Assembly: GCA_963575745.1 (NCBI GenBank)
Contig: CAUYUJ010021059.1
Span: 1,449,398 to 1,513,397 of the forward strand
DNA length: 64,000 bases
Direction: 5' to 3'
From: Prorocentrum cordatum
Lineage: Eukaryota; Sar; Dinophyceae; Prorocentrales; Prorocentraceae
Positions 8,913 through 18,219 of this stretch are shown here, piece by piece; positions within the stretch are counted from its first letter, which is position 1, and every line of letters begins with the position of its first letter. The position numbers and the translations under genes are program-made. The notes beneath the pieces are model-generated. The model was not told the origin of the DNA. It made no database searches and saw only the letters and a list, made by a program, of their open reading frames with translations.

Positions 8913-11478
8913 AGTTTTGGCTGTGCCTGATGGCGCTTAAATGTCGGTGCCCGTGGTGCAGACGCTGGCAGCCAGGGAACGGGCGTGCCGCGCCTTGATA
9001 AGCATCGGCGATGGGAGCTTGCCAATGCGCGGGAGGCGGATAGTCGCTCTCCGTACACGGGCGTCAGCGGTGGCCGTGAGGTTAAGCGCGGCTGGAGCCG
9101 GCGCTGCCTCTGCGTTGATGTAACTCCCGACGAGCTTGAAGGAGTCGACCACACGTAGGGGGCGCTCCGCCAGTGTGAGCTGGGCGACGGCGGCGTGAAG
9201 CTCGTCGGTGAGCGCCCACCCTGCCACTTTACCAGGGTGAATGCGTTGACCTGAGAATCGATCAAACTTGGCGGCTTCGTCAAGAGATTTCTGCAGCTCA
9301 GACGCGGTGTGTGTAGTGGAGTTGCTGTCGTCAACAAAGGTAGTGCTGAGTGATCGAGGAACGTACCGATGCTGCCTCTTTGTCCATGCGCACATGAGCA
9401 GCTTGATGTCGTCCAGGGACCACGAACTTCCCTGGAGGTGACCGTTAGTCCTGGCCAAGTCCTTAGAGTACGCTCCGTTCATGCGGATGTAGCGTTTGTG
9501 GTGTCTGTAGAAATTTCGGCGGACAGTGACGATGTCTTGAGGGCACCCCGCGTGCAGCGCAAGGTTAAGGCAGATGTCCGTGATGAGGTAGTCGAAGCAC
9601 TTCTATCGGTCAAGGGCATCTCCAGCTAAGGGGAGGAGTAAAGCCCTGGCGTGCTCGATGCGCAGGGCGAGAGAGGTGCTGACATCCCCAATGGTAGCTT
9701 TGGGAACAGCGCCAAAGCTCGTGGCGTGGGTCCATCCTTTCCGCCAGTCCGTGAGGCTACGGTAGGCTAGCGCTTCCCACGCGTACATCCAAACGGAAAG
9801 AACCGAGAGAAGTCGTTGGTCCGTCGAGAGTTCCCCTCGGCCTTTTCGGAGGCACGGGTTTGGCACGTGAAGGAGGGGTTCTGGGATGGTGCCAGTGCGT
9901 TGCATAGCACGTAAGACGCTGGCGAAGAGGCGAAGGATGTCGTCGGGTAACTCCTTAGCCTCCTTAGTTGTCCAGCCGTCGAGTCCCCCCGCGCGGCGCG
10001 GTGAACGGGTGCGAATGAAGTGGATGAGTTGGTCGTCGGTGAGGTGGAAAGGGGCTGCTGGTGATGGCGTAGGCAGCTCTTGTCGGTACTCGTCGTAGAA
10101 GTCTGCCCACGTCGGCATAGCTTCGGCATCATGGCCTGCGCGAGCGCGGTACCTGCCCAAGATGGGCTCCCAGGTGTCGACCATGAGCTTAAGCATGTCT
10201 TTGGTATTGGCAACAATGGCGTTGGCGGGGAGGGCGTCGGGGACCTGGGCAGGTGGTGGGTCACAAGTGTGGCCTTCGTCGTTGTCCGTGTCGAGCGAGC
10301 TACCGTCGCTGGGGCTGAAGCCGCCAGCGTCGGTGTCGGCATCACTATCGTCCGTGCAAGCTTGGTCAGGGTTGAAGGCGGTGGTGTCGCAGTGGAGCTG
10401 TGCATCGTCGGGAGTGGTGGGCGTGCGGAGATACGCCGTGGGCGAGCAGTCGGCAGCCCGTGCGTATATGGCCGCCTTTCGCCCGCTTGGCTCGCGGACA
10501 CCCTCAGCCCAAAGCTTGATGCGTTCAGCTTTGACTCGGTTTGCACGTCGCGCCAGCTCTGAGTCAAGGTTTTGGATCAGACGGTCCAGGTGCTCTCCGC
10601 GTGGTGCCGGCACGTCGGGGGTCCAGGCTTCGGGAAAGGCCAGGAGGACCGCGGGGCGCAGCTTGTGGCAGGGTAGGCGGGCTGCGGTCCACGCGCAGTC
10701 GATGCGCTGCGCCAGGTACGGCGGGATAGCACGGTAGTCGATATGATGGTGCTGTCCGACGAAGCGAAGCTCGCAAAGTTGCCGATGGAGCTTGCGAAGG
10801 CGGTTCATGTGGATCGTGGAAGCTCCGTAGGTGGGAAAGGCGCGGGGGACAGCGGGTCGCTCTTCGAACGTGGGTGAGAGCCCGTGCATGGTAGGGGGCT
10901 TCTTTTTTGGGTGGTCTGGCGGTGGAGGTGGCAGGTCGCGCAGCCGGGTGAGATGGTACTCATGGCTGGCCTCGTTTGCCAGGGCAAACATGCGTTCCAC
11001 ATCGTCGCGTGTGTCGGCCTGCTCCATGCGGTCATGGTATCGCCCTGCGATGAGGGTCCCTAAAGCCTGAAGTTCGTGGTCCTCATGCGCTCAGTCGTTA
11101 GGAGGGTAAGGCGTGGGGGCAAGAAGGCGTCGGGCCGTATGGTCGAGGCGGCTAAGGTCGAGCGTGACCTGCAGGCCAACATGGGACTTCGCTGGCAAGT
11201 CACGCAGATAGCAGAAGTCGGTGACAAGGGATCGCGCCGCTTGGTTGGCGATGATGTAATCAATGCGCGAAGTGCGGGGGCACTTGGTGACGCGGTCCCA
11301 GTCAGGGATATTGCCATATGTGTGCATGGTGTGGTCTGGTGTACCTTCAGCGACGTTAAACCATCCGTGCTGCATCATGTGCAGCAGGTGTGGATTGTCG
11401 TCGATGTTCGTGTTGGCGCCCATGCAAATGAAATACGGGGCTGAGCCGACCCTCGCGGCGGCGCAGTCAGCAAGCCGA

Positions 11479-11992
<514 letters not shown>

Positions 11993-12049
11993 GGGATGGA
12001 GAAGAGAATGAGGGAGGAGTGAGGGAGGAGGGAGGAGCGGAACAGAAGG

Positions 12050-12163
12050 ACGGAGGGCGGAACAGGGAACAGGGAAGGAGAAGGGAGGGAGGGGGGGAAG
12101 TCAATGAGGTTGTCGGATCTGCCATATTGGATGCCCACGCGGGCCTGCGCCTGGCTTGTCGCC
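12050..12163 (-). repeat. Introner-like repeat copy 1
   Basis: Reading on the minus strand, GGCGACAAGCCAG is followed by GCGCAGGCCCG, a GTCCAA/ATCCAA block, GGAGAT-like sequence and then a long CTCC-rich pyrimidine run. The same order occurs at 13030-13145 with about 75-80 percent identity by eye. Both lie at the 3' end of a coding-like block, as expected of repeated introns (introner elements, known in dinoflagellates). Confidence 0.55.
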
Positions 12164-12795
12164 GTTTGGCGGGGAGCAGGGCTCTTGGAAGACGCCCCTG
12201 GGGCAGGCGGAGCGGCCTCCTGGGCGGCGAACCCCCGTGGGTCGCGCCCTGCGTCGACGAGGTCCGTGGCGGGCCGCCAGCGGCCCTCCGCCTCGGACCA
12301 CCACTCGATGAGCTCGAGCGGGGGGCGCTGCAAAAGAACGACCTCCTGGTCCTTGGCCGCGTAGCCGCGCACCACCTGAAGGCGCTGGCGGATGCACGCG
12401 CTGTCGCCTGCGGCGTCGTTGAAGCACTTGCCTGCCGAACGGTAGCTCGCCAGGTCAACGACCGTGGCGCCGTCCATCTCCATCGGGAAACGGACCAACC
12501 AGTTGGAGTACAAGTGGGCCCGCTCGTTGCGAAGGGACAAAGCCTTCGGCAAGCGCATCGTCGCGTGCAGGAAGCACGACGGCTGCGCGGGGTCGTTGCC
12601 GAAGGCGACCGACTGAAGCAGGAGGGCGCGGAACTCGTCGCGGCTGAAGCAGCCGAAGTCCTTTGGTTGGCGCAGCGCCACTGGCTTTTCGCCGCGCCGA
12701 AGGACCCTGTACAGCCACTTGTTGTCGTTGAGGTGCGTGCACGGCTCCGTCGCGGCGCTTTTGAACGACTCCGCGGGCCCCGTATCGGAGCCCAT
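12164..12795 (-). CDS. Coding block of a host-like gene, unrecognised domain
   Basis: The minus frame from ATG 12795 has strong C/G-ending codon preference. It reads KWLYRVLRR, then a conserved-looking domain (CFLHATMRLPKAL, SNWLVRFP, GATVVDLASY, IEWWSEAEGRW). The block ends where the introner-like repeat begins. The layout (YRV at the start, FLHAT, then LVR and VVDL strands) vaguely resembles ADP-ribosyltransferase-like folds, but no catalytic motif is certain and I make no functional claim. The upstream phosphatase block (13146-14110) is in another frame, so joining them needs splicing. It is the likely downstream exon of the same gene. Confidence 0.45.
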
Positions 12796-12824
12796 GTGGA
12801 CGTTCAGAATGCCCTAGCGGATCT

Positions 12825-12940
12825 TGGAACTTCGGACTTCGAACTTCGAACTTCGGACGTCGGGGTTCGAAGTTCGAAGTTCGAACTTCGAAGTTCGAAC
12901 TTTGAACTTCGAACTTCGAGCTTCGAACTTCGCGGGCCCC
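12825..12940. repeat. TTCGAA/GAACTTCG tandem repeats
   Basis: About twelve copies of an 8-10-bp unit built from TTCGAA and GAACTTCG, partly inverted relative to one another. They lie in the putative intron between the two coding blocks. Confidence 0.85.
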
Positions 12941-13029
12941 CCAGGAGGGTAGAGGGAGGACGAGGGGGAGGGGGGGAGGGGGAGGAGAACGGCGGGGAGG
13001 AGGGAGGGAGGGGGAAGGGCGAAGGAGGG

Positions 13030-13145
13030 AGGACGGAGGACGGAACACGGAGCAGGGAAGGAGAAGGGAGGGAGGAGAGAAGACAACGAGATTTTCAAAT
13101 CTCCCACGTTGGACGCCCGAACGGGCCTGCGCCTGGCTTTTCGCC
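13030..13145 (-). repeat. Introner-like repeat copy 2
   Basis: Begins on the minus strand with GGCGAAAAGCCAG (13145-13133), then GCGCAGGCCCG, GTCCAACGTGGGAGAT and a pyrimidine-rich run. It matches copy 1 in order and sequence. If an intron, the donor would lie at or just after the GCCAG. Confidence 0.55.
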
Positions 13146-14110
13146 GCGTCGCGCAGCGCTGGCCGCAGCGGCCGCGGCGCGGCCTTCTGTGGCGGCGGCT
13201 GCGGCGGCGAGGCGGCCTCAGTGGAGCCGCGGGTCGGCGGCCTGAGCGCGGGCGCCGCTGAGTGGGGCCGCGGCGGCGGCTGCGCCCTGGCCCAGGCCTG
13301 GGCCCGCAGGAGCCCCTGGTCGTGCCTCTTCTTGCGGTCCGGGCACCCGCTCTCGTGGCCGCGCCAGATGCGGCGGCGCGTCGCCAGGAAGTCCAGGAAA
13401 GCCTGCGAGCGCTGACTCCGACCCTCCTTCTCGTCCTCCCCGTTCTCGTGTCCTCCCTCCTCCTCCTCCCTCCTCCTCCTCCTCCTCCTCCTCCTCCTCC
13501 TCCTCCTCCTCCTCCTCTCCTCCTCATCCACCTCCTCTCCCTCCAGCTCTGGGGGGGGAGGGCGCCCTTGTCGCGCCGACTGGCTCATCGCCGCTTGACC
13601 CCCTTCCCGGCTTGTCGCCGAACGCCCCCCCGCCTGCGCGTCGTGGCCCGTGCAGCGCCTGAAAAGGGCCGCGCACGTCACGGGGCCCCTGTGGAACGAC
13701 TGGTTGCAGTGAACCAGCACGTCCCCTCCGCGGCGGAGAACCTCGAGGATCCCCGGCGTCTCCCTGTCGAGCACGCGGTTGTTCGCGAGCTCGTTGCCGC
13801 GGGCGTCCACCGCGACCCACTGACCCACCTGGCTTTTCGCCGTGCGTGGGTAGTGGTAGGGCTGCCTGTCGTGCGTGGCGTTGACGACCGCCTGCACGTT
13901 GCTGAGCTCCCCGTCCGACCAGTAGCTCTCCTCCTCCAACTGGCACCGCTCCGCCAGGATGAAGGAGCCCAGCAGGGTGCTGGCGCCGCCCAGGCACTGA
14001 GCGGGCACCACAGTGGGCGGCTGACGCCCGTGGCGCTGCATGGCCCGAACTGGCTTTTCGCCGTCTCCCCGCGTCAGGCGCGCCTGCTTGGGCCACAACG
14101 GCTAGGGTCG
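13146..14110 (-). CDS. Dual-specificity phosphatase-like coding block
   Basis: The minus frame contains the protein tyrosine/dual-specificity phosphatase signature His-Cys-X5-Arg (VHCNQSFHRGPVTCAALF, near 13711-13680). It is preceded by a strand-like VLVH and a helix (TPGILEVLRRG), as in these enzymes, which remove phosphate through the cysteine. A general-acid Asp (VAVDARGN) lies about 32 residues upstream. An Arg/Glu run encoded by the GGA/CCT microsatellite (13440-13530) and a helical block (SQAFLDFLATRRRIWRGHES) follow. The true start is uncertain; an ATG lies at 14041-14039 just after the first 13-nt motif. Codon use is C/G-ending. The gene probably continues into 12795-12164 after an intron. 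The 13-nt motif GGCGAAAAGCCAG interrupts it repeatedly. Confidence 0.6.
13440..13530. repeat. CCT/GGA microsatellite inside the phosphatase-like ORF
   Basis: About 30 CTC triplets. On the minus strand they stay in frame as Arg/Glu codons, so they could be translated as a charged low-complexity linker. Confidence 0.9.
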
Positions 14111-14640
14111 GCCGTCTCCGTTTTCTTCCCCCCGCTCCCCCGCCCGCTCCCATCCCCCCAGGAAGGAGGGGGGGGGAGGGATGGAAGTGAAAGCCCTGCC
14201 GCGGAACGCGGAAAAGAGAGACGGCGATGAGAGGAGGAGTACAAGAGCGAGACACGGGGAAGGAACCGATGGTGGCACGAGGAACTGAAGGAGGAACAAT
14301 GAAGGGAACAGAAGAGGGAGGGAGAGACGGGAGGAGAAGGATATCAGCGAGAACAGAATGAGGGAGGGGGAGAGAATGGTGAACAGGGAGGGAGGAAGGA
14401 GGAGGGGGGGGAGGAGGGAGGGAGGGAGGAGACAGGAGAGGGAGGAGGGAGGAGAAGGGACTGACAGAGAGAGGGAGGGAGGAGGGAGGGAACAGGGAGG
14501 GAGGAAGGAGGAGGGGGGGGGAGGAGGGAGGGAGGGAGGGAGGAGGAAGGAGGAGGGAGCAGGGAGGAGGGAGGCAGGAGGAGGAAGGAGGGAGGGAGGG
14601 AGGAGGGAGGGAGGGAGGAGAAGGGACTCACTGAGGGCGG
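14111..14640. repeat. Purine-rich GGGA/GGAG low-complexity region
   Basis: Degenerate GGGAGGGA and GAGG repeats throughout, with two similar blocks near 14385-14460 and 14485-14575. No gene seen. Confidence 0.8.
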
Positions 14641-15085
14641 AGGTCGGACATCCTACAATACTGTCACGCGACAACGCCTATCGACACTCCTGGAATCCAG
14701 CCATGGCTCGGGCGCTAGCTGCGCGCCCACGTATCCATGTCGCGCGCGGCTGTAATTGCAACGTGTATCCACTAACGTGATGAAACGCAGGTAAATAATC
14801 AGTGGTTCTACATAACATGTCTCCATGGGCGACACTCCACCCCTGGGTACGGATTACTGGCCTCATTTGCCTGGGTACGTTTTACTGGTCTGATGTTGCC
14901 TCGCTATCACTGCTTGAGTCAACAGAAACCTCCGCGCCCGCCGGCCGCCGCCCGGCTCTCCCTGGGCGGCGGCGCCGGGGCGGCGGGCGGCCCGCTGCCC
15001 GGGGGCGGGGGCGGCTGGGGGCGGCGGGCGCCGGCCGATCGACGACGGCAGGCGCGGCGGAGGGCTCGCGGGCGGGCGGGCGGCG
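14641..15085. other. Unique and GC-rich sequence, no gene seen
   Basis: Roughly 240 bp of ordinary sequence is followed by CGGC/GGGC-rich sequence. I find no protein motif or inverted repeat here. Confidence 0.4.
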
Positions 15086-15089
15086 GCGG

Positions 15090-15125
15090 GCGGGCGGCGG
15101 CGGGCGGACGACGACGACGACGACG

Positions 15126-15184
<59 letters not shown>

Positions 15185-15300
15185 CGGGCGACGACGACGG
15201 ACGGTGTTGACGACGGGAGACGTCCCTGGACGGCGTCGAAGACGAGGGGCGACGACGACGACGACGACGGTGGACCACAAGCCCAGACATCCCACGTCCT
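15090..15300. repeat. GAC microsatellite
   Basis: About 25 consecutive GAC triplets at 15110-15190, with degenerate copies to 15270. Same unit as the larger tracts at 38150-38530 and 39610-40190. Confidence 0.9.
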
Positions 15301-15409
15301 GATGCAAGGCCAGGGCGCAGGTTTGTACGCAGAGTTGGGCCTTTGCATCGCCGGTGCATCGGCGACGTCGGCGGCACACCGGCGACGCCAACGCGGAGAA
15401 AAGTGGGCT

Positions 15410-15491
15410 TCACATCCAGCCGCATCGGCGATGCTTCGGCAATGCGGCTGGATCCTCCGACCCCATCTCATCGAACCCAACGTGGGAGGCC
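15410..15491. mobile_element. Family D fragment (right half)
   Basis: Contains CATCGGCGATGC-type sequence, then CCTCCGACCCCATCT, then CCCAACGTGGGAGGCC. This matches the right end of the complete family D element at 34144-34366; the left half is missing or diverged. Confidence 0.6.
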
Positions 15492-15619
15492 TAGAGTAAC
15501 GTTGCCACTGACACGGCGGCGGCGGCGGCGCAAAGCCCTCCTTAGACCCCCGAGATGGGCACGTAGGTCCGCACAATGCAAAACAACATATTCGATGATC
15601 CTCAGAACGTGTGCTAGCG

Positions 15620-15804
15620 TTGAGTCGGGCCTGTCCCCATACAGGGGGATTTTCGAGGAAAAAAATACCCCCACAATAGTCCGAAAATTGATCAAAAATA
15701 GTCTGGGGACTCTTTTGAGTACTTCTTGACATGTCTTGGGTATTTGTGGGCCATGTTTTATTTTTCGTCGAAAATCCCCCTGTAGGGGGACACGCCCGAC
15801 ATAA
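15620..15804. mobile_element. Family A hAT-like MITE, copy 1
   Basis: 185 bp bounded by TTGAGTCGGGC and its inverted partner TTATGTCGGGC. Flanks TGCTAGCG and GGCTAGCG match at 7 of 8 bases, an 8-bp target duplication with one change. The interior is AT-rich with GGGGGATTTTCG near both ends. Confidence 0.85.
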
Positions 15805-15817
15805 GGCTAGCGTCATT

Positions 15818-15834
15818 GTGTGTGTGTGTGTGTG
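15818..15834. repeat. TG dinucleotide repeat
   Basis: Eight TG units directly beside family A copy 1. Confidence 0.9.
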
Positions 15835-15924
15835 TTTGTCCTCCGAGGCCCTTCAGTGCAGCGTGGGCGGCGCAGCGAGAGCCAGCACAGGCTGCGCGCT
15901 GTTGGCGGAACCGCACGGGGTAAA

Positions 15925-16025
15925 GACACGTTTGGGCCAACACACACCCAGAGGACCATCGGCCAATGTGGGCCAAAGCCGACAGCGGTCGCTGTTGGCC
16001 AGGCGGTCTTCTCACCCAGCTTGGC
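15925..16025. mobile_element. Family E fragment
   Basis: Carries the family E core (CAGCGGTCGCTGTTGG followed by CCAGGCGG) and a left GGGCCAAC-type arm. The ends are diverged, so limits are approximate. Confidence 0.5.
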
Positions 16026-16222
16026 ACCGCCCGCATCGGCGCCGCCCACTCTATTCCATAACTCCTCATCCTCCTGCCTCTCCTTGTGCGCACAGGCCGA
16101 GCCGGAGACGCCCGTTGCGTGAGAGGACGAGGGGGAGGGACGAAGGGGAGGACTAGGAGGGGATGGGCAAGTTTGGTTCCCATCCGAGAGCTTTGGGGGG
16201 GGCCTCCCTCAGCATCAAATTT

Positions 16223-16386
16223 GGCGGCGCGCACAAGGGGGCAGGGGGGGGGGCGGGCTTCTTCAAGGAGGCTGCTTCTTGCAAGGGGCGGGCCCTCGCT
16301 ACAGGTGCAGGGCTGGCGCCTTTCGAGGAGCAGCCTCCTTCCAAGAAGCCTCCCCCCCCTCCCCCACACCCCCCTGTGCGCGCCGC
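16223..16386. mobile_element. Family H element, copy 1
   Basis: Starts GGCGGCGCGCACAAGGGGG and ends with a near inverted copy (CCCCCCTGTGCGCGCCGC). The interior has paired GGCTTCTT/AAGAAGCC blocks, so the whole element can fold back on itself. No ORF. Confidence 0.7.
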
Positions 16387-16559
16387 GACTTGCCTTGAAG
16401 GCCTCCGACCGACCGACCGACCGGCCGACCGGCCGACCCACCAGCCGGGCCGCCTCCGGCGCGGCCGCGCCGCCGCTGGCCCGCGGGGCGGGCGCCGCGC
16501 CGGGCGGGGCCGCCGCGGCCGCGAACGCTGCCTCGCGGCGCGCGGCGCGGTCTTCCGCG

Positions 16560-16980
16560 GCAGGCGGCGGGCGGCCGGCTCCGGGCCGTCGGTCGTCGGT
16601 CGTGCGTCCGCGGTCGTGCGTCGCCGGTCGTCGGTCAGCGGTCGTGCGTCGTCGGTCCGCGGGGCGGCGACGCACGGGCAGAGAAGGAAAGCAACGGCAT
16701 AAGGGCACAGACTTCCGAAGGTCCGCGCGGACCTCGTGGATCGGCGCTGGACCCCTCCCCCGCTCTGGCGCGCAGGGCGCGCCAAGGGCGGCGCTGGAGG
16801 CGCCTTCCGGGGGACCCAGCGCCGATCCAAGACATCCGCGCGGAGCTCCGGAAGTTTGCGTGTATGCGGCTGTTGTTTTCCGAACAGGCTCGTTGGCGTC
16901 GTCGGTCGTCGTCGTCGTCGTCGTCGTCGATCATCCGTCGTCGGTCGTCGGTTGCCAGTCGTCGGTCGTCCGTCGTCTGG
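16560..16980. repeat. GTCGGTCGT repeats split by a family C element
   Basis: Degenerate GTCGGTCGT/GTCGTCGGT repeats lie at 16590-16670 and again at 16890-16976. The family C element (16712-16854) lies between them, suggesting it landed in a simple-repeat tract. Confidence 0.6.
16712..16854. mobile_element. Family C fold-back element, copy 1
   Basis: Arms of about 39 bp (CTTCCGAAGGTCCGCGCGGA... and the inverted partner ending GGAG CTCCGGAAG) flank a GC-rich loop with GGCGCGC inverted runs. Complete relatives at 20331, 30621 and 33961; partial ones near 24500, 31880 and 45960. Confidence 0.8.
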
Positions 16981-17044
16981 GGTTCAAAAACTGCCCAAGA
17001 AGAGCAGAGAGAAAGAGAACGCCGTGCATCATGGACGAAACACA

Positions 17045-17219
17045 TATCGGTATCTGCGGCCTCGCGGGCTGGGCCCCTGTGCCGCATATCCGCGGATGCG
17101 GGGCGTTTTTGATGCGGATGCCCCGCGCGGAATGTATCCAAGTGACCGCGTATCCGAGCGACCGCTTATCCCGCGGGATCGCACCCGGGAATCCAGACCG
17201 CGAGGGCGCAGGTACTGCT
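17045..17219. mobile_element. Family P inverted-repeat element, copy 1
   Basis: The left arm TCTGCGGCCTCGCGGGCTGG pairs with CCAGACCGCGAGGGCGCAGG at the right. A second copy with the same arms lies at 58113-58277, and both share CCCCGCGCGGA in the middle. Confidence 0.6.
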
Positions 17220-17243
17220 ATGTTCGCCGCTTGTGAGCAACCA

Positions 17244-17423
17244 TACAGTGGAGGCCAGTCCACAAGAAACCTTCCATGAGAAACCCAACCCCGAGACCCC
17301 AGGACGTCCCTTGATCTTTGGTGTGGGAACGTCACGCTTTCCGAATCAGACCCATCGAACCCCAAGAGACCCGGGGCACCCCGGAGGCGAGCGTGGTGCT
17401 TCTTGGCATGGGCCTTCACTGTA
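17244..17423. mobile_element. Family F TA-flanked MITE, copy 1
   Basis: 180 bp from TACAGTGGAGGCC to GGCCTTCACTGTA. Both ends carry CAGTG next to a TA, the pattern of Tc1/mariner-type elements with a TA duplication. The interior matches the copy at 62616-62803 (AGAAACC, GAAACCCAACCC, CATCGAA, AAGAGACCC/AAGAAACCC). No transposase. Confidence 0.8.
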
Positions 17424-17849
17424 CGGATATATGTTCGCCGCTCGCGAGCAGCCGTTCAAGTCGATGGTGCGCTGGCAGCAGGTGGCGAGACGCGTGCAGG
17501 GCTCCGGCTGCGAAGTGCGGCTGCTGGCGCGGAGGCGTCGTGCCCGCCCGGCCTCGAGCAGCGCCCTGCGCAGGGCGCCCTGGCCGCCGACGCTGCTGTG
17601 CACGCCACGCCGAACGCGCAGCGTTGCTCGGAAGCCTCATGTCTCCACAGAAAAAGCGAGAACCGTGGGAAAACCGCGGGGAGCAATACACAATAAGAGC
17701 ATGTAAGGGCCATTTCCGGAAGGTCTGGACCACTTCCCTGGTAACGTTTGCATGTTTTCGGGCGTCGCCCGAACTTGTTTCTCGCAAGGTAGATCTGCCT
17801 GAACTGACGGAACTGATCTGAACTGCACCTGGTCGCACACTTTAAGCAG
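17424..17849. other. Unique sequence, no gene seen
   Basis: Ordinary sequence with no inverted repeat or protein family I recognise. Confidence 0.4.
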
Positions 17850-18190
17850 CCGTTATATTTTCGGAGGCCGAGGGCGCAACCTGTGGCGCGAGCAAAAGGA
17901 AACCGCTGTATTCTCGGCGGCCGAGGACGCAACCTATGGCGCAACCAATATGAGACAGTTTTAGTTTCGGCGGCTATTCTCGGCGGCCGAGGGCGCAATC
18001 TACGGCGCAACCCACAGGAAGCCGTTGTATTATCGGCGACCGAGGGCGCAACTTCTGGTGCAACCGAAAGGAGGCCGTGTTATTCTCGGCGGCCGAGGGC
18101 GCAACGAGTTGCACAACCAGCAAGAGGGTGCTTTATTATCGGTGGCCGCGCGCGCAACCTACGGCGCAACCGACAGCAGCGACAATATTC
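17850..18190. repeat. Tandem repeat, 53-bp unit, six copies
   Basis: The TCGGCGGCCGAGG block recurs at about 17861, 17914, 17980, 18033, 18086 and 18139. Steps are 53 bp apart from one of 66. Each unit also has paired GGCGCAACC sequences. Confidence 0.9.
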
Positions 18191-18219
18191 GCTACCGCAG
18201 GATTCGTTTCGTTGGACAA

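Larger units (their letters stand above)
5327..11460 (-). pseudogene. LINE ORF2: endonuclease - reverse transcriptase - zinc finger - RNase H
   Basis: Polyprotein of a non-LTR retrotransposon that nicks target DNA and copies its RNA there. Reading downstream: the C-terminal half of an APE-type endonuclease (11460-11091; GANTNID, SRIDYIIAN, KSHVGLQV); the start of the RT domain near 9830 (STDQRLLSVLSV); motif A (KCFDYL) near 9600; motif B (GHLQG); catalytic FVDD at 9338-9327; thumb and a CCHC-type finger (C-X2-C-X8-H-X4-C, 7423-7370); RNase H (7129-6679; D283, E326, D346, D417 counted from the Met at 7951); then a Pro/Ala-rich tail with a short coiled coil. The endonuclease N-terminus is lost at a GA microsatellite. 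In-frame stops are TGA 11091, TAG 9603 and TAA 8937. Removing the 887-bp insert at 8026-8912 plus one 5-bp duplication restores one continuous frame. GC-rich codon use matches the neighbouring ORFs. Confidence 0.88.

Noticed and set aside
5327-11460. LTR retrotransposon or retrovirus-like element (RNase H present)
   Set aside because: The endonuclease is APE-type, the RT motifs are non-LTR, no protease, integrase or LTR is visible, and some LINEs carry RNase H.
14863-15816. Long frames through the GAC/CGG region
   Set aside because: The apparent protein is poly-Arg, poly-Asp or poly-Val from the microsatellite, plus read-through of a MITE.
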